Origin: Enterococcus canintestini
GTDB lineage: Bacteria; Bacillota; Bacilli; Lactobacillales; Enterococcaceae
Length of the DNA stretch: 64,000 nucleotides
NCBI RefSeq assembly: GCF_001885735.1
Contig: NZ_JXKG01000010.1
Span: 1-64,000, forward strand
Direction of reading: 5' to 3'
Shown: positions 33,575 to 43,071 of the stretch, one piece after another
How positions within the stretch are numbered: position 1 is the stretch's first letter
Layout of the letters: the number at the start of each line of letters is the position of its first letter
Notes under the pieces: generated by a model
Seen by the model: only the letters and a program-made list of their open reading frames with translations
Database searches by the model: none
Told to the model about the DNA's origin: nothing
Program-made: the position numbers and the translations under genes

Positions 33575-34966
33575 ATGACTACTGTATGGATCATAGCTGT
33601 ATTGCTGGTTTTTGCGGCGTTACTTTTTGTTTTTTGGCGCCAACAAAAAAAACACTTGAAATTTTCAACCCGCGTTTTTGTAGCACTTTTTGCCGGTATC
33701 ATTTTTGGCGGGGCACTACAATTAATTTTTGGAACTAAAGATGCCGTTGTAACTGGTGCTTTGGAATGGATTAAGATTGTCGGAAATGGGTATGTCAGCC
33801 TCTTACAAATGCTGGTTATGCCACTTGTTTTTGTCTCGATTGTTTGTGCTTTTACCCGCATGAAAGAAAGCAATAAATTAGGGAAAATTAGTTTTACTGT
33901 CTTGGCTACCTTACTTGCAACCACCGCTGTTGCAGCTTTAATAGGGTATACAAGTATTGTATTGTTCAATTTAGATGGTGCTTCTTTTACACAAGGTGCA
34001 GCTGAGTCTGCGCGGATCGCTGAGTTGGCAGAACGCCAAACGCAAGTACAAAACTTGTCGATTCCACAACAAATCTTATCTTTTATCCCGACGAATGTCT
34101 TTGCTGATTTAGCGGGAACTAGAGCGACAAGTACAATTGGTGTAGTTATCTTTTCTGCTTTTGTTGGAGTCGCTTATCTTGGTGTGAAAAGAAAAGCGCC
34201 TAAAGAAGCCGAGTTTTTTGCAAAATTAATGGATAGTCTTTATAAAATTGTGATGCGGATTGTAACATTAGTATTACGCTTAACACCATACGGCGTCTTT
34301 GCATTAATGACTAATGTGCTGGCATCAAGCGATTTTGCTGCGATTGTCAATTTAGGTAAATTTATTCTTGCTTCTTATAGTGCTTTAATTGTGGTCATGC
34401 TAGTTCATTTACTAGTTTTAAGTTTTGTCAAAGTAAACCCAGTAACGTATTTGAAAAAGGCAATGCCTGTTTTGAGTTTTGCTTTTACCTCACGTTCTTC
34501 AGCTGGCGCGATGCCGTTAAACATTGAAACACAAACCAAAGCTTTTGGTGTGGACGATGCGACTGCTAATTTTGCGGCAAGCTTTGGTATTTCCATTGGG
34601 CAAAACGGTTGTGCAGGCGTTTATCCTGCGATGTTAGCCACTATTGTTGCACCAACTGCAGGAATAGATATTTTTAGTGTCCAATTTGTATTAATGTTAG
34701 TAGCAGTCGTGACAATCAGTTCATTTGGTGTTGCTGGTGTCGGTGGCGGTGCAACTTTTGCTTCCTTAATTGTTTTAGGTTCTTTGAATTTACCAATCGC
34801 AATTGTTGGTTTGGTTATTTCTGTTGAACCGTTAATTGATATGGCACGGACAGCAATTAACGTGAGTGATGCAATGGTCGCTGGAATTGTAACTTCTACA
34901 CGTATTAAAGAAATCGATCGTAAGGTGTTAGAAAATCCAGATGCTGTAATTGATACACAAGCATAG
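33575..34966 (+). CDS. tcyP: L-cystine:Na+/H+ symporter TcyP
   Basis: 463 aa dicarboxylate/amino acid:cation symporter family, with eight membrane helices and two re-entrant loops. Diagnostic stretches are GYVSLLQMLVMPLVFVSIV near 70-88, SFAFTSRSSAGAMPLNIE near 300 and GISIGQNGCAGVYPAMLATI near 337. The NGCAG version is typical of cystine importers rather than glutamate carriers. Start at the ATG after GGGGGT; a TTG immediately before it is in frame. Confidence 0.88.
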   Translation: MTTVWIIAVLLVFAALLFVFWRQQKKHLKFSTRVFVALFAGIIFGGALQLIFGTKDAVVTGALEWIKIVGNGYVSLLQMLVMPLVFVSIVCAFTRMKESNKLGKISFTVLATLLATTAVAALIGYTSIVLFNLDGASFTQGAAESARIAELAERQTQVQNLSIPQQILSFIPTNVFADLAGTRATSTIGVVIFSAFVGVAYLGVKRKAPKEAEFFAKLMDSLYKIVMRIVTLVLRLTPYGVFALMTNVLASSDFAAIVNLGKFILASYSALIVVMLVHLLVLSFVKVNPVTYLKKAMPVLSFAFTSRSSAGAMPLNIETQTKAFGVDDATANFAASFGISIGQNGCAGVYPAMLATIVAPTAGIDIFSVQFVLMLVAVVTISSFGVAGVGGGATFASLIVLGSLNLPIAIVGLVISVEPLIDMARTAINVSDAMVAGIVTSTRIKEIDRKVLENPDAVIDTQA

Positions 34967-34989
34967 TTTAAAAGAATAAGGAACTACAA

Positions 34990-35037
34990 GACTAAAAAAG
35001 TTAGCCACAAAGGTGCAACTTTTTTAGCCTTTTTTTG
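34990..35037 (+). terminator. terminator of tcyP
   Basis: ACTAAAAAAGTT / AACTTTTTTAG with an inner GCCAC...GGTGC pair, then seven T. Confidence 0.8.
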
Positions 35038-35248
35038 TGAAAAGGAAATTTGAGTGTTATATTGTTTTACAGCGACAGTCTAATTCTCCATCGTGTTAGA
35101 GGATATTTTTTGGGGAAATATAATGATATTTCTGCTTTTTTATCAGGTTTTAGAAATTTTATTTCGATGTCTATGTTATAATTACTTTGCTTTAAATTGG
35201 AAGCTGACTTACATTGCTGGATTTTAAAGCTAGAGAAGAGGTTATATT

Positions 35249-36733
35249 ATGTACAGAAGAGAACTTCTAAATGATTGGGATAAAAAAATTATGGAGTTTC
35301 TCCGCTATCTTACCCAAAAAGGAAACCATGCCACAAAAAAAGAAGTTGCTGAAAAACTGTCACTTACACGTCCAACTCTGTTAAAACTGGTGGCAGATAT
35401 TCAAGCGATTTTTAAAAGGATGGACGGTTTTAATCTAACGGCTTCTAATCACGAATATCACTTACATATTGATTTAACGCAAAATTTAAGTTTTATTACT
35501 AAGTATCTGATGCTCTATTCTCGCAAGTATAAAATTTTAAAGGAAATTTTTGAGCAAGAAAACGTCAATATCCATTACTTTTGTGATTCCAACGGTCTAA
35601 GTATCGCGACTTACTATGCTGAAATTAGAGAACTAAATGAATTGATAGCTGAATTTAATCTGATTATAAAAAATAATCAAATTCATGGTTCAGAACTGCA
35701 AATTCGTCACTTTTTTAGCTCTTTATTTTTTCATACTTTACCTGTGGAAAAAATCGAGTCTTTCCAAGGGCGATTGTTGCCAGTTGATTTTGTCGTAGAT
35801 TTAGAAGAACAGCTGGAAATTAGAGTAAACTATTCCTTTTTACATGAATTGACGATGTACTTGTGGGTAGTAAAAGTTCGAACAGAACGTAAAAAGGATT
35901 ATTCAACCAGTGAGTCGGATTTTGTTGAAGAGATTCGCAATTTGGGGAATCGTGAGAGTTTTGTAGCAGGAATAAAAGCGATAAAGAGTTTTACAATTTT
36001 ACAAGATTTATGTCAAAAGTATTTGCCCTATTTTCCCAGCCAACAAGATAGTGAGATTAGTCGCTTGATTTGCTTTTTTATGAGCCATCATTTTTCTTCT
36101 TCAGATTCATTATTATTTAGAGAATTGAATGCATTAGGTCGCTATCATAACTTTGTTAGTTACAATTTTGTTCAAACTTTTTTTGATTTAACAGAAACTT
36201 CTGCAGCTGAAAATGAGTACATTGTATACAATGTACTCAAGTCTATTTGGCAGAATATTTTATTCAAAGGGCAAATTATGATGGATCAAACGATCTTTTT
36301 TAATCGTTATCTCGATGAATTAGACGCTATCAATCAAAAAAGACAGTTTGAACAACTTATTTTGCAACTAGAAAATCGTTTTCCTGAGTTATTTAATTAT
36401 CAAAAAATTATGGATCCACTAAAAGGGGATCTAGGACGTGCTTTTCTATATTTACAAGAAAAAAAAGAAGCGTTGTATCGTGTAGGTATTTATTATGTGG
36501 GTAATCAGTTACTTGCTCGTCAAATGACAGATTATTACTTATATGAGTTAAATAAGTATCCTAATTTATATGCCACTGCTTGGAATAAGGATAGTCAATT
36601 TGATATTGTGTTAAGCAATTATGAAATTGGTGATTTAATTAAAAGTGAGCAACTGTTTTACATTAATGTTTCTCATCCGGATTTAAATATCCAAGAAATA
36701 CTGCAGTATGTTAAACAAGATAACAGCAGATAA
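35249..36733 (+). CDS. Mga/AtxA-like transcriptional regulator
   Basis: 494 aa. An N-terminal HTH pair: about residues 12-55 (HATKKEVAEKLSLTRPTLLKLVADI) and a second near 105-135 (CDSNGLSIATYYAEIRELN). A long helical middle is compatible with PRD-like domains, and the C-terminal segment (RVGIYYVGNQLLARQMTDYYLYELNKY) resembles an EIIB-like fold. The organisation is that of Mga-family virulence and sugar regulators. Ribosome site GAAGAGG. Target genes are not obvious; a TetR gene and another Mga-like gene follow. Confidence 0.75.
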   Translation: MYRRELLNDWDKKIMEFLRYLTQKGNHATKKEVAEKLSLTRPTLLKLVADIQAIFKRMDGFNLTASNHEYHLHIDLTQNLSFITKYLMLYSRKYKILKEIFEQENVNIHYFCDSNGLSIATYYAEIRELNELIAEFNLIIKNNQIHGSELQIRHFFSSLFFHTLPVEKIESFQGRLLPVDFVVDLEEQLEIRVNYSFLHELTMYLWVVKVRTERKKDYSTSESDFVEEIRNLGNRESFVAGIKAIKSFTILQDLCQKYLPYFPSQQDSEISRLICFFMSHHFSSSDSLLFRELNALGRYHNFVSYNFVQTFFDLTETSAAENEYIVYNVLKSIWQNILFKGQIMMDQTIFFNRYLDELDAINQKRQFEQLILQLENRFPELFNYQKIMDPLKGDLGRAFLYLQEKKEALYRVGIYYVGNQLLARQMTDYYLYELNKYPNLYATAWNKDSQFDIVLSNYEIGDLIKSEQLFYINVSHPDLNIQEILQYVKQDNSR

Positions 36734-36987
36734 ATTAGGTTAGTGCTAAGTAAACAATAAAGGTCACAAACTTAAGTAAAATGATTTTAAAGTTGAAACA
36801 AAAATTGAGGGCTGTGAATTATTTTTGAGCTGATGCGTTTTTTAGCCATTTATACCCGCGCATGCAAATATAAAATAAAGAATAAAAGAACTTCTGTTGT
36901 TTTTTCGTTTTTTACGAGGGTATAAAAAATAAAAAAACTTTTCTTCTTGATCGATTGTTAAAATTTTATTAGATGAGGAGGAGTTAT

Positions 36988-37551
36988 ATGAGAAAAACAA
37001 AATTTACGAAAAAAATGATTCTTAATAAAGCGGCAAAATTTGTTCAGGCATATGGCTTTGATGAATTAACAACTCGTAATTTGGCTGATTATATGAAGAT
37101 GAGCACGCAGCCGATTTATAAGCAGTTTGATTCGATGGCGGATTTAAAACATGAATTAGTAGCGAATTATTTTAAAAACCTCCATTATGATTTTCAAAAG
37201 GATTTTCCAAATTCTCATGGCTTAGCCGATTTTGCGCAGCATTTTGTGCTGTACAATCAAAAATGTTATGACTTGTTTTTACATATCTTTTTTTATCCTA
37301 AAAAGAAACGAAGTACTTGTCAGGCCATTCATGATGTTTCCCATCAGTTTTTTTATGAATTAATTCAAGCTGACCCACAATGGTGTCACTTCGATTCAAA
37401 AGCAAGACGACAACTAGAAAATAAATATTTTTTGCTGCTGATTGGTAGTGTGATGACGCATCGCCGTTTTATGGAAATGAAACAAGAGAGTAATTTATTG
37501 CTTCATCTAACGAGTTTAGTAGAAAATCTAAATCAAGTTAAAGCAGCATAG
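36988..37551 (+). CDS. TetR-family transcriptional regulator
   Basis: 187 aa. A TetR HTH is visible (ILNKAAKFVQAYGFDELTTRN, then MKMSTQPIYKQFDSMADLKHEL at about residues 12-55), followed by a helical ligand domain with no recognised specificity. Start at the ATG 8 bases after GGAGG; the frame is open five codons earlier. In the 254-bp gap upstream, TTTATACCC (36849-36857) and GGGTATAAA (36918-36926) are an inverted pair 60 bases apart. Confidence 0.8.
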   Translation: MRKTKFTKKMILNKAAKFVQAYGFDELTTRNLADYMKMSTQPIYKQFDSMADLKHELVANYFKNLHYDFQKDFPNSHGLADFAQHFVLYNQKCYDLFLHIFFYPKKKRSTCQAIHDVSHQFFYELIQADPQWCHFDSKARRQLENKYFLLLIGSVMTHRRFMEMKQESNLLLHLTSLVENLNQVKAA

Positions 37552-37556
37552 CGCAT

Positions 37557-37640
37557 AAAAAGCCTGCTGAATTACGCTTAAACATGAGGAAAGTTTAGCT
37601 TTGTTTCTGGTTTAACGACAATTCAGAAACGGGCTTTTTT
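37557..37640 (+). terminator. terminator after the TetR gene
   Basis: Interrupted long hairpin: AAAAAGCC, TGAATT and TTAAAC on the left pair with GTTTAA, AATTCA and GGCTTTTTT on the right. Confidence 0.7.
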
Positions 37641-37766
37641 GTTGCGATTAATTCTCATAAATGGGGGTTTTTCTAATAGAGGATACGAGGATGATTGTAA
37701 AATGATTATTTTTTGCTAAGCTAAATGAGAAAGTAGTTAGCAAAAATATTAGTCAGGAGTGATTTG

Positions 37767-39281
37767 ATGAATTTAAGGTCATTGTTAAATAAAAGTATGT
37801 TACGTCATTTGCGCTTAATCGAATTATTGTATGAAACAAAACAAGGACTACCTACTGATCGCCTGATAGCGGAATTGCGCTGTTCTTTGCCTGTTTTACT
37901 AAATGATATTCGCCTAGTCAATGAAGAACAAGACGTTGCGACAATTGAGAAGTACAAAGGCTTATATCAACTAAAAGTTCAAAAAAATTCTCCTGTCAGT
38001 AGATTATATGCTGAATTTTTACAGCGATCGTCAGAGTTTCAAATTTTTGAAGCATTACTTTATGAACAACATGAAAATATTACTGAATTAGCGAGTGATT
38101 TATATTTAAGTATTTCCAATACGCAACGCTACTTGAAGAAAATTCAACTTGTCTTAAAAGAGGCAGATATTGAGCTAAAACATCGTCCTTTGCGCTTAGA
38201 AGGTAAGGAGAGTGTGATTCGGCAATTATATTATCGTTATTTTAACGAAAAACATTTTCAAATGGGAATTAATTTACCAAAATTAAAAGAAGAACATCAA
38301 GAGGTAATTTTTGCATTTGTAACAGATTTTCTAGTGAAAAATAATTTTCCTGTTAAACATATTTTTATTCAGCGCTTGGCTTATAATTTTTATATTAGCT
38401 TGTGGCGTATGAAAAATCAGCATCATTTTCCCAAATGGCAATTAAAAAATGACTTTCTTCAGTTACCACTAACGACCCGATTTATCACTTGTCAGCAGTT
38501 AGTAAAAGAGTATTTTGATTTTTCTTTAGATGAAAGAGGCTGTCAGGATGCTTTTTGGCTTTTATATAGTGATAGCTTGATTTTTAGTGAAGAACAGTTG
38601 GACTATATAGTAAAAAACAATGAACGAGGTAAAGTTCATTACGATATTCATGAGCAATTAATTACACAATTGAATGCAGCATTTATCAAACCTTTGACAC
38701 AAAAAGAACAAGTTCAACTGATTTGTACTTTACAAAACTCTTCTTTTTTATACGCTACTAAAGGAACGTGTGTAAATATTCTTCGTTTAGATAAAGAAAG
38801 TTTTGTTTTAGCAATGGCAAAAACTTATCCAGTCGGCGTCGCTAAAATCACAAGGTTAGTTGAAGACATTACAGCGCAATATTATTTCTATTTCGAAAAA
38901 GATTTTGTAATTTCCTATGTCTATTGGATTTTAACCACTATACCAGACTGGGTGGAACGGATTTCGTGGGGGCAAAAAAGAATTAAAATTTTATTACTTT
39001 CCAATTTGTCACCAACTGCCGAAAATTATTTGGCTAGTCAAATAGAGAAAAAAATATATGGTGATTTTGAAATATACCAAGGAAACCACGAAACAACAAC
39101 ACTTTTTCAAAACCTTGAGGCGTACGATTTAATCTTAACCACAGAAGACTTAAAGATTCCTTGTTCGGTGCCACTACTGCCCATTGACTCCTATTTATCT
39201 TGGCAAAATATCGCTTCAATTCAAGAAATAGTTAGTGAATTGATTGAACAATGTAACGTCGAACAAAGAATTGTTTCTTAA
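37767..39281 (+). CDS. second Mga/AtxA-like transcriptional regulator
   Basis: 504 aa, same architecture as the gene at 35249: N-terminal helix-turn-helix pair (LRHLRLIELLYE...LPTDRLIAEL, and LASDLYLSISNTQRYLKKIQ near residue 110), helical PRD-like middle, C-terminal EIIB-like region (RIKILLLSNLSPTAENYLASQIEKK near 405). Identity with the first is low by eye, so this is an old duplication or independent acquisition. AGGAG is 8 bases before the ATG. Confidence 0.75.
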   Translation: MNLRSLLNKSMLRHLRLIELLYETKQGLPTDRLIAELRCSLPVLLNDIRLVNEEQDVATIEKYKGLYQLKVQKNSPVSRLYAEFLQRSSEFQIFEALLYEQHENITELASDLYLSISNTQRYLKKIQLVLKEADIELKHRPLRLEGKESVIRQLYYRYFNEKHFQMGINLPKLKEEHQEVIFAFVTDFLVKNNFPVKHIFIQRLAYNFYISLWRMKNQHHFPKWQLKNDFLQLPLTTRFITCQQLVKEYFDFSLDERGCQDAFWLLYSDSLIFSEEQLDYIVKNNERGKVHYDIHEQLITQLNAAFIKPLTQKEQVQLICTLQNSSFLYATKGTCVNILRLDKESFVLAMAKTYPVGVAKITRLVEDITAQYYFYFEKDFVISYVYWILTTIPDWVERISWGQKRIKILLLSNLSPTAENYLASQIEKKIYGDFEIYQGNHETTTLFQNLEAYDLILTTEDLKIPCSVPLLPIDSYLSWQNIASIQEIVSELIEQCNVEQRIVS

Positions 39282-39304
39282 CAGAGGCTACAATTCTAAA
39301 AAAT

Positions 39305-39346
39305 AAACCCTCAAAATGTCAGACGTGGTCCTACATTTGAGGGTTA
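39305..39346 (-). terminator. terminator of the EEP phosphatase gene
   Basis: On the minus strand AACCCTCAAATGT pairs with ACATTTTGAGGGTT (one bulge) and is followed by TTATTTTTT. Confidence 0.7.
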
Positions 39347-39372
39347 AGGTTTGAAATTAAATTTAGCCCGAT

Positions 39373-40443
39373 TTATTTTTTTAACTGAAAATCGAGTGTA
39401 ACCGGATTGTGATCAGAATAAGCAAAAGATGTATTAACTACAGCTACGTTTTTAACTGCAATATTGTCTGAAACAATGAAGCCATCAATCAATGTGACAA
39501 ACGTTTTACCTTCTTTGTAGGGTTCATTTAAATTTCTGGCAGAAGGAATTTTTGCGGTCGCTAAATTTTCTGTCGGGATATGAAAGCCTGGTGGTAATTG
39601 ATCTTTTGGAAATGGATGTGTCCAAGTCAATGGCTCTTTGGTAGTGCCAAAAACAGTTGGTGCATTGCCCAAAATGTCATGATTAAAATCTCCTGCGACT
39701 AAAACATAGTTGTCTTTTTGATATTCCTGGGTTAAAAAATTAGTTAGTTTTTCTAATTGGGCTTTTTGGACAGCTTTATTTTTGGTATAAGCAGAAAGAT
39801 GAATATTAATGACTACCATATCTTTACCATTTTCAACAGGTGATCTTGTGACGGTAAAAGCACGGTCATAATCTAAAATTTTCGTTACACCGGTATCAAT
39901 CGGCAGTTGATAGCGCTTGGCATTTGTTAAAGAGCTCTTACTTAAGGTCACTAAACCAGATTTTGTTTTTCCAATCGGTTGGGTAAACGGATAAAAGAGA
40001 TAAGGGGAGTCATAATTAACCCCATAAACGGTATTATAATTTCCAAATTTTTGTTGGAGAAAATTCACCTCATTGACATGGTAGGAACGATCCCCCGTTT
40101 CATCAACCTCTTGATAAAAAATAAAGTCTGGATTTTGTGCTTTTACGGTTTTGGTGATACCCCCAAGATTTTTATATATAATACCCTTACTATCGGCTCG
40201 TGACTGCGTTCCACCGTCCATAAAAAAACTATATGTTGGTGGATAAGAAGCATAACCAATATTATAAGTTAAGGCGCGGTATGATTTTTCTGTTGCTAAT
40301 TTTTTTGTTTGTCTTATTTTGACCGTTAAATTTTGATTATCCGGAATGCGATGATAACTTAAAAATACGTAACCCAGATAACCAATTATAACGACAAGAA
40401 AAATGCTAATGAATGCTAAAATTATTTTGAACCATTTTTTCAT
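39373..40443 (-). CDS. membrane-anchored endonuclease/exonuclease/phosphatase-family protein
   Basis: 356 aa. A single N-terminal membrane segment (about residues 6-29) with the catalytic domain outside the cell. EEP motifs: TYNIGYA near 59, FYQEVDETGDRS near 110 (metal-binding Glu), VINIHLSAY near 212, AGDFNHD near 251 and the C-terminal SDHNPV. Family members are metal-dependent phosphodiesterases acting on nucleic acids, inositol phosphates or sphingomyelin; the substrate is unknown. AGGTAAG precedes the ATG. Single gene. Confidence 0.82.
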   Translation of the reverse strand: MKKWFKIILAFISIFLVVIIGYLGYVFLSYHRIPDNQNLTVKIRQTKKLATEKSYRALTYNIGYASYPPTYSFFMDGGTQSRADSKGIIYKNLGGITKTVKAQNPDFIFYQEVDETGDRSYHVNEVNFLQQKFGNYNTVYGVNYDSPYLFYPFTQPIGKTKSGLVTLSKSSLTNAKRYQLPIDTGVTKILDYDRAFTVTRSPVENGKDMVVINIHLSAYTKNKAVQKAQLEKLTNFLTQEYQKDNYVLVAGDFNHDILGNAPTVFGTTKEPLTWTHPFPKDQLPPGFHIPTENLATAKIPSARNLNEPYKEGKTFVTLIDGFIVSDNIAVKNVAVVNTSFAYSDHNPVTLDFQLKK

Positions 40444-40584
40444 GTACTTACCTCCCAGTTTATCCTACACAAAATTTTAAAAACTGTCACACGATTTCTT
40501 TTGTTAAAATTTTTGTCATTTCGCTTATTTTACAGAAGCATTTTAAAAGAGATTAGCGTATAATGCCAACAAGAGGTGATGTGT

Positions 40585-41049
40585 GTGGCTTTTACAAAAG
40601 AAGAAAAAGTAGCTGCTTATGAATTACTATTATTACAACAAAAAGGATTACTTGAAATTGAAGATGATTTATTAGCAAATTTAGCAAATTCATCAGCTTT
40701 ATTAAAAGAAACATTACCAGATACAGTTTTTGCGGGCTATTATTTGTTTAAAGCAGACCAATTAATCTTGGAACCTTTTCAAGGGCGAGTTTCTTGTACC
40801 AGAATACAAATGGGCAAAGGTGTATGTGGCGAGAGCGCCCAAAAACGTCAAACTGTCATTGTCGGGAATGTCAAAGAATATGAAAATTATATTTCTTGTG
40901 ATTCTGCTGCTATGTCAGAAATTGTTGTACCTTTGATTAAAAACAATGAATTAATTGGTGTTTTAGATTTAGATAGTAGTAAAACCAACAGCTATGATGA
41001 AATTGACCAAAAATTTTTAGAAGAATATGCGCAATTACTAATGAAATAA
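40585..41049 (+). CDS. free methionine-(R)-sulfoxide reductase (GAF domain)
   Basis: 154 aa. GAF-fold fRMsr/YtsP type. The catalytic cysteines are in FQGRVSCTRIQMGKGVCGES (near residue 75-90) and YISCDS (near 110), in the spacing of the family. It reduces free Met-R-SO. Three in-frame starts (GTG 40576, ATG 40579, GTG 40585) are crowded by AGAGG. The GTG at 40585 has 8-base spacing and gives the usual N-terminus. Confidence 0.88.
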   Translation: MAFTKEEKVAAYELLLLQQKGLLEIEDDLLANLANSSALLKETLPDTVFAGYYLFKADQLILEPFQGRVSCTRIQMGKGVCGESAQKRQTVIVGNVKEYENYISCDSAAMSEIVVPLIKNNELIGVLDLDSSKTNSYDEIDQKFLEEYAQLLMK

Positions 41050-41082
41050 AGTGGTGCTGGTATTTTGTCAGCACTATTTTTT
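41050..41082 (+). terminator. terminator of the fRMsr gene
   Basis: GTGCTG / CAGCAC with a 9-base loop, then seven T after one A. Confidence 0.7.
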
Positions 41083-41173
41083 TATTTATTGTTAAAAATA
41101 CTTGGCATAAACATTAAATAATGATATATTAATATTACAAAATAATTAAAAAAAGATTATAAAAGGAGTCGCG

Positions 41174-41401
41174 ATGAATAAAGATAATATTAGTTTAGGC
41201 CAAGTATACGAATGTAAACCAGTGGGACTTCAGCGTAGAGTAATTGGTGAAGTAGTGAAAAAATTGGAAAATTGTTTGGTATTAAGCGTTGAAAAATATG
41301 ATTTGGTTGATCATGATGAAATTCAAGAACGCTTTGGAAAAGTAGTTGTTAAATATTCAGAAGTATATGGTAAAGCAGAAGTAGAATGTTTCTTTAGTTA
41401 A
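41174..41401 (+). CDS. small protein, paralogue of the 58.4-kb gene
   Basis: 75 aa. Pattern G-x-x-Y-x-C-x-PVG-x-x-R-x-V-x-G-x-V, then LVLSVEKYDLVDHDEI and KVVVKYSEV. The gene at 58396 shares this pattern in the same order. Probably a small beta-barrel-like fold; no function known to me. AAAGGAG precedes the ATG. Single gene with its own terminator. Confidence 0.65.
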   Translation: MNKDNISLGQVYECKPVGLQRRVIGEVVKKLENCLVLSVEKYDLVDHDEIQERFGKVVVKYSEVYGKAEVECFFS

Positions 41402-41440
41402 AAATAAAAGGTTTTTAGAAAAAACAGGAGTCTAAAAATC

Positions 41441-41496
41441 AAAAATGCTTCAAAAAGTAGCTGGTAAATTTCCGCTGCCTTTTGAAGCATTTTTAT
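41441..41496 (+). terminator. terminator after the 75-aa gene
   Basis: AAAAATGCTTCAAAA / TTTTGAAGCATTTTT, 15 bp, with a 24-base loop. The next 290 bases up to the tmRNA terminator hold no ORF or motif I can support. Confidence 0.8.
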
Positions 41497-41787
41497 TTCA
41501 AGATAATAAAGAATAAAGCCAATTAAATGGTGCAAAAAATAGTTTCTCCAAAGGGCAAACCTCCTTTGCTAAATTTTAACACGATAATCGATTACAAGAT
41601 GATGAACTTTTTTTACAGTTTGAGGAAGTTTAAGACAAAGATGACAAAACCATAACGATAAGAATATGTTGTACTTAGATACTAGCAAAGAAATAGTCGC
41701 CTTTTTATATGTTGTGCTCTCGTTATGAAAGCCACTAGAAAAATGCCCCTCCTTTTGACCTTCCTTTTGTTGTAAAAAATAAAATTT

Positions 41788-41834
41788 GCTAAAAAAAGAG
41801 ATACAATCCCTTATTTAAAAAGGTTTGTATCTCT
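41788..41834 (-). terminator. tmRNA terminator
   Basis: On the minus strand AGAGATACAA / TTGTATCTCT with an 18-base loop, then seven T. Confidence 0.85.
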
Positions 41835-41859
41835 AGTAAAAACCACTGAAAACTATCAA

Positions 41860-42220
41860 TGGAGACGGCGGGAGTCGAACCCGCGTCCAAACACATCGCC
41901 ACCCAAAAGACTACGCTCATAGTCCGCTCTTTTGAGATTCGCGCGGTAAAACGCCGAGGGACAGGCTTTTTACTTTGCTAGTCTGATAATCTCTTCTAAG
42001 TTTTACAGACGGAAAAACTTAGCGTATCCCACTAAATTTGAGACCCTTACCCGAGCACATGGGCGATGCCGGGAGGATCTACGCTAACTGTTTTTAGGCA
42101 GCTAAAGCGTAAGAGTTTTCGTTTTTAGCAGTTATATTTAACTGTAACGTTTTAACGTAGCCGTAACCTACGAAGCGCCATTCGAGCTCGAACTATGCCT
42201 GTCGAATCCGTAACGTCCCC
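41860..42220 (-). ncRNA. ssrA: tmRNA (one-piece)
   Basis: 361 nt. The 5' GGGGACG pairs with the 3' CGTCTCC to form the acceptor stem, followed by ATTCGACAGGCA, the canonical 5' element. The 3' part has the T-arm GGGTTCGACTCCC. The tag frame reads GCT AAA AAC GAA AAC TCT TAC GCT TTA GCT GCC TAA, encoding AKNENSYALAA. CCA is not encoded (only the discriminator A is followed by TTG), so it must be added. The tag has the ALAA degron and a Lys-Asn-Glu-Asn core like enterococcal tags. Confidence 0.97.
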
Positions 42221-42244
42221 GTTATATAGGGCATCACAGCAAAG

Positions 42245-42276
42245 TTAATTATAACATGAAAGCCAGACGATGAAAA
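42245..42276 (-). promoter_or_regulatory. tmRNA promoter
   Basis: TGT-TATAAT on the minus strand (-10 at 42253-42248) with a weak TTTTCA 17 bases upstream. It leaves a short 5' extension for RNase P. An 8-bp inverted repeat AGCCAGAC/GTCTGGCT (42261-42284) overlaps the -35 and follows the HAD gene, where it may act as its terminator. Confidence 0.6.
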
Positions 42277-42297
42277 GTCTGGCTACTTTTATAGTAA

Positions 42298-43071
42298 TTA
42301 AATTAAGCCAAAATGTTTCAATGCATGGACAATTCCGCCCTCGGTATTACTTTTTGTCACAAAGTCTGCTTTTTCTTTTAACAACGGCACACCATTACCC
42401 ATAGCTATTTTAATATCGCAAGCATCAAAAAGGGCGACATCATTAGGACCATCACCAAAAGCATAGGCGGGAACATTAGTTAATTGTAGTTTTTCTTGTA
42501 AAAGTTTAACGGCATTGCCTTTTGAAACGGTCTTTTTAACCGTATCTAGTGAGTAAGGAGTATTGCGATAAAAATTCAACTGAGGGAAACGTTCAGTGTA
42601 ATAAGTGTCATTGTTTTGCCCTAAAACGAGTAACATGTTAACAGGTTTCGTCAGATAGCCATCAGGGTCTAATGGCGGAACAGGTGTATGAATGAAGTTG
42701 TAAGCTCCTAGTAAGAATTCATTATGTTCGTTACACCATATTTCGTTTTCATTATAAAAAGAAATGGCATCACCATTTGCTTTGGCGGCATCATAAACTT
42801 CTTTAATTAGTGTTTTCTCGTATAAATCAGAAAAGATAATTTCACCGTCGACTCGAATAAAAGCGCCATTCATAATAATATCACTGTCAATATTGGCTTG
42901 TTTCATAATGGACGCAACTTCCACTTCGGTACGTCCTGTGGCGATGACCGGTAAGACGTTGTTTTCTTTTAATTGTGTCATCGCATTTGCAATTTCAGGT
43001 CGTACTTGGGATTTATCATCCAGTAAGGTACCGTCTAAATCAAAAAAAGCTGTTGCTTTATACGTCGTCAT
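42298..43071 (-). CDS. Cof-type HAD phosphatase
   Basis: 257 aa. Motif I FFDLDGTLLDD at residues 10-20, motif II VIATGRTEVEV near 41, motif III lysine in KTVSKGNAVKLL near 182, motif IV FGDGPNDVALFDA near 209. A second member of the same family as the 12.2-kb gene, with a different cap. Substrate unknown. GGAGAATGATAC precedes the ATG. Confidence 0.87.
   Translation of the reverse strand: MTTYKATAFFDLDGTLLDDKSQVRPEIANAMTQLKENNVLPVIATGRTEVEVASIMKQANIDSDIIMNGAFIRVDGEIIFSDLYEKTLIKEVYDAAKANGDAISFYNENEIWCNEHNEFLLGAYNFIHTPVPPLDPDGYLTKPVNMLLVLGQNNDTYYTERFPQLNFYRNTPYSLDTVKKTVSKGNAVKLLQEKLQLTNVPAYAFGDGPNDVALFDACDIKIAMGNGVPLLKEKADFVTKSNTEGGIVHALKHFGLI

Noticed and set aside
33442-33969. Minus-strand frame over the tcyP start
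   Set aside because: Shadow of tcyP; low-complexity K/T/N-rich translation without a ribosome site.
41497-41787. Possible integrated element beside the tmRNA 3' end
   Set aside because: tmRNA genes are frequent integration sites, but no integrase, direct repeat of the ssrA 3' end or foreign gene is present.
42261-42284. Strong terminator for the 42.3-kb HAD gene
   Set aside because: The 8-bp hairpin has no T-run and overlaps the tmRNA -35 region, so it is mentioned only as possible.
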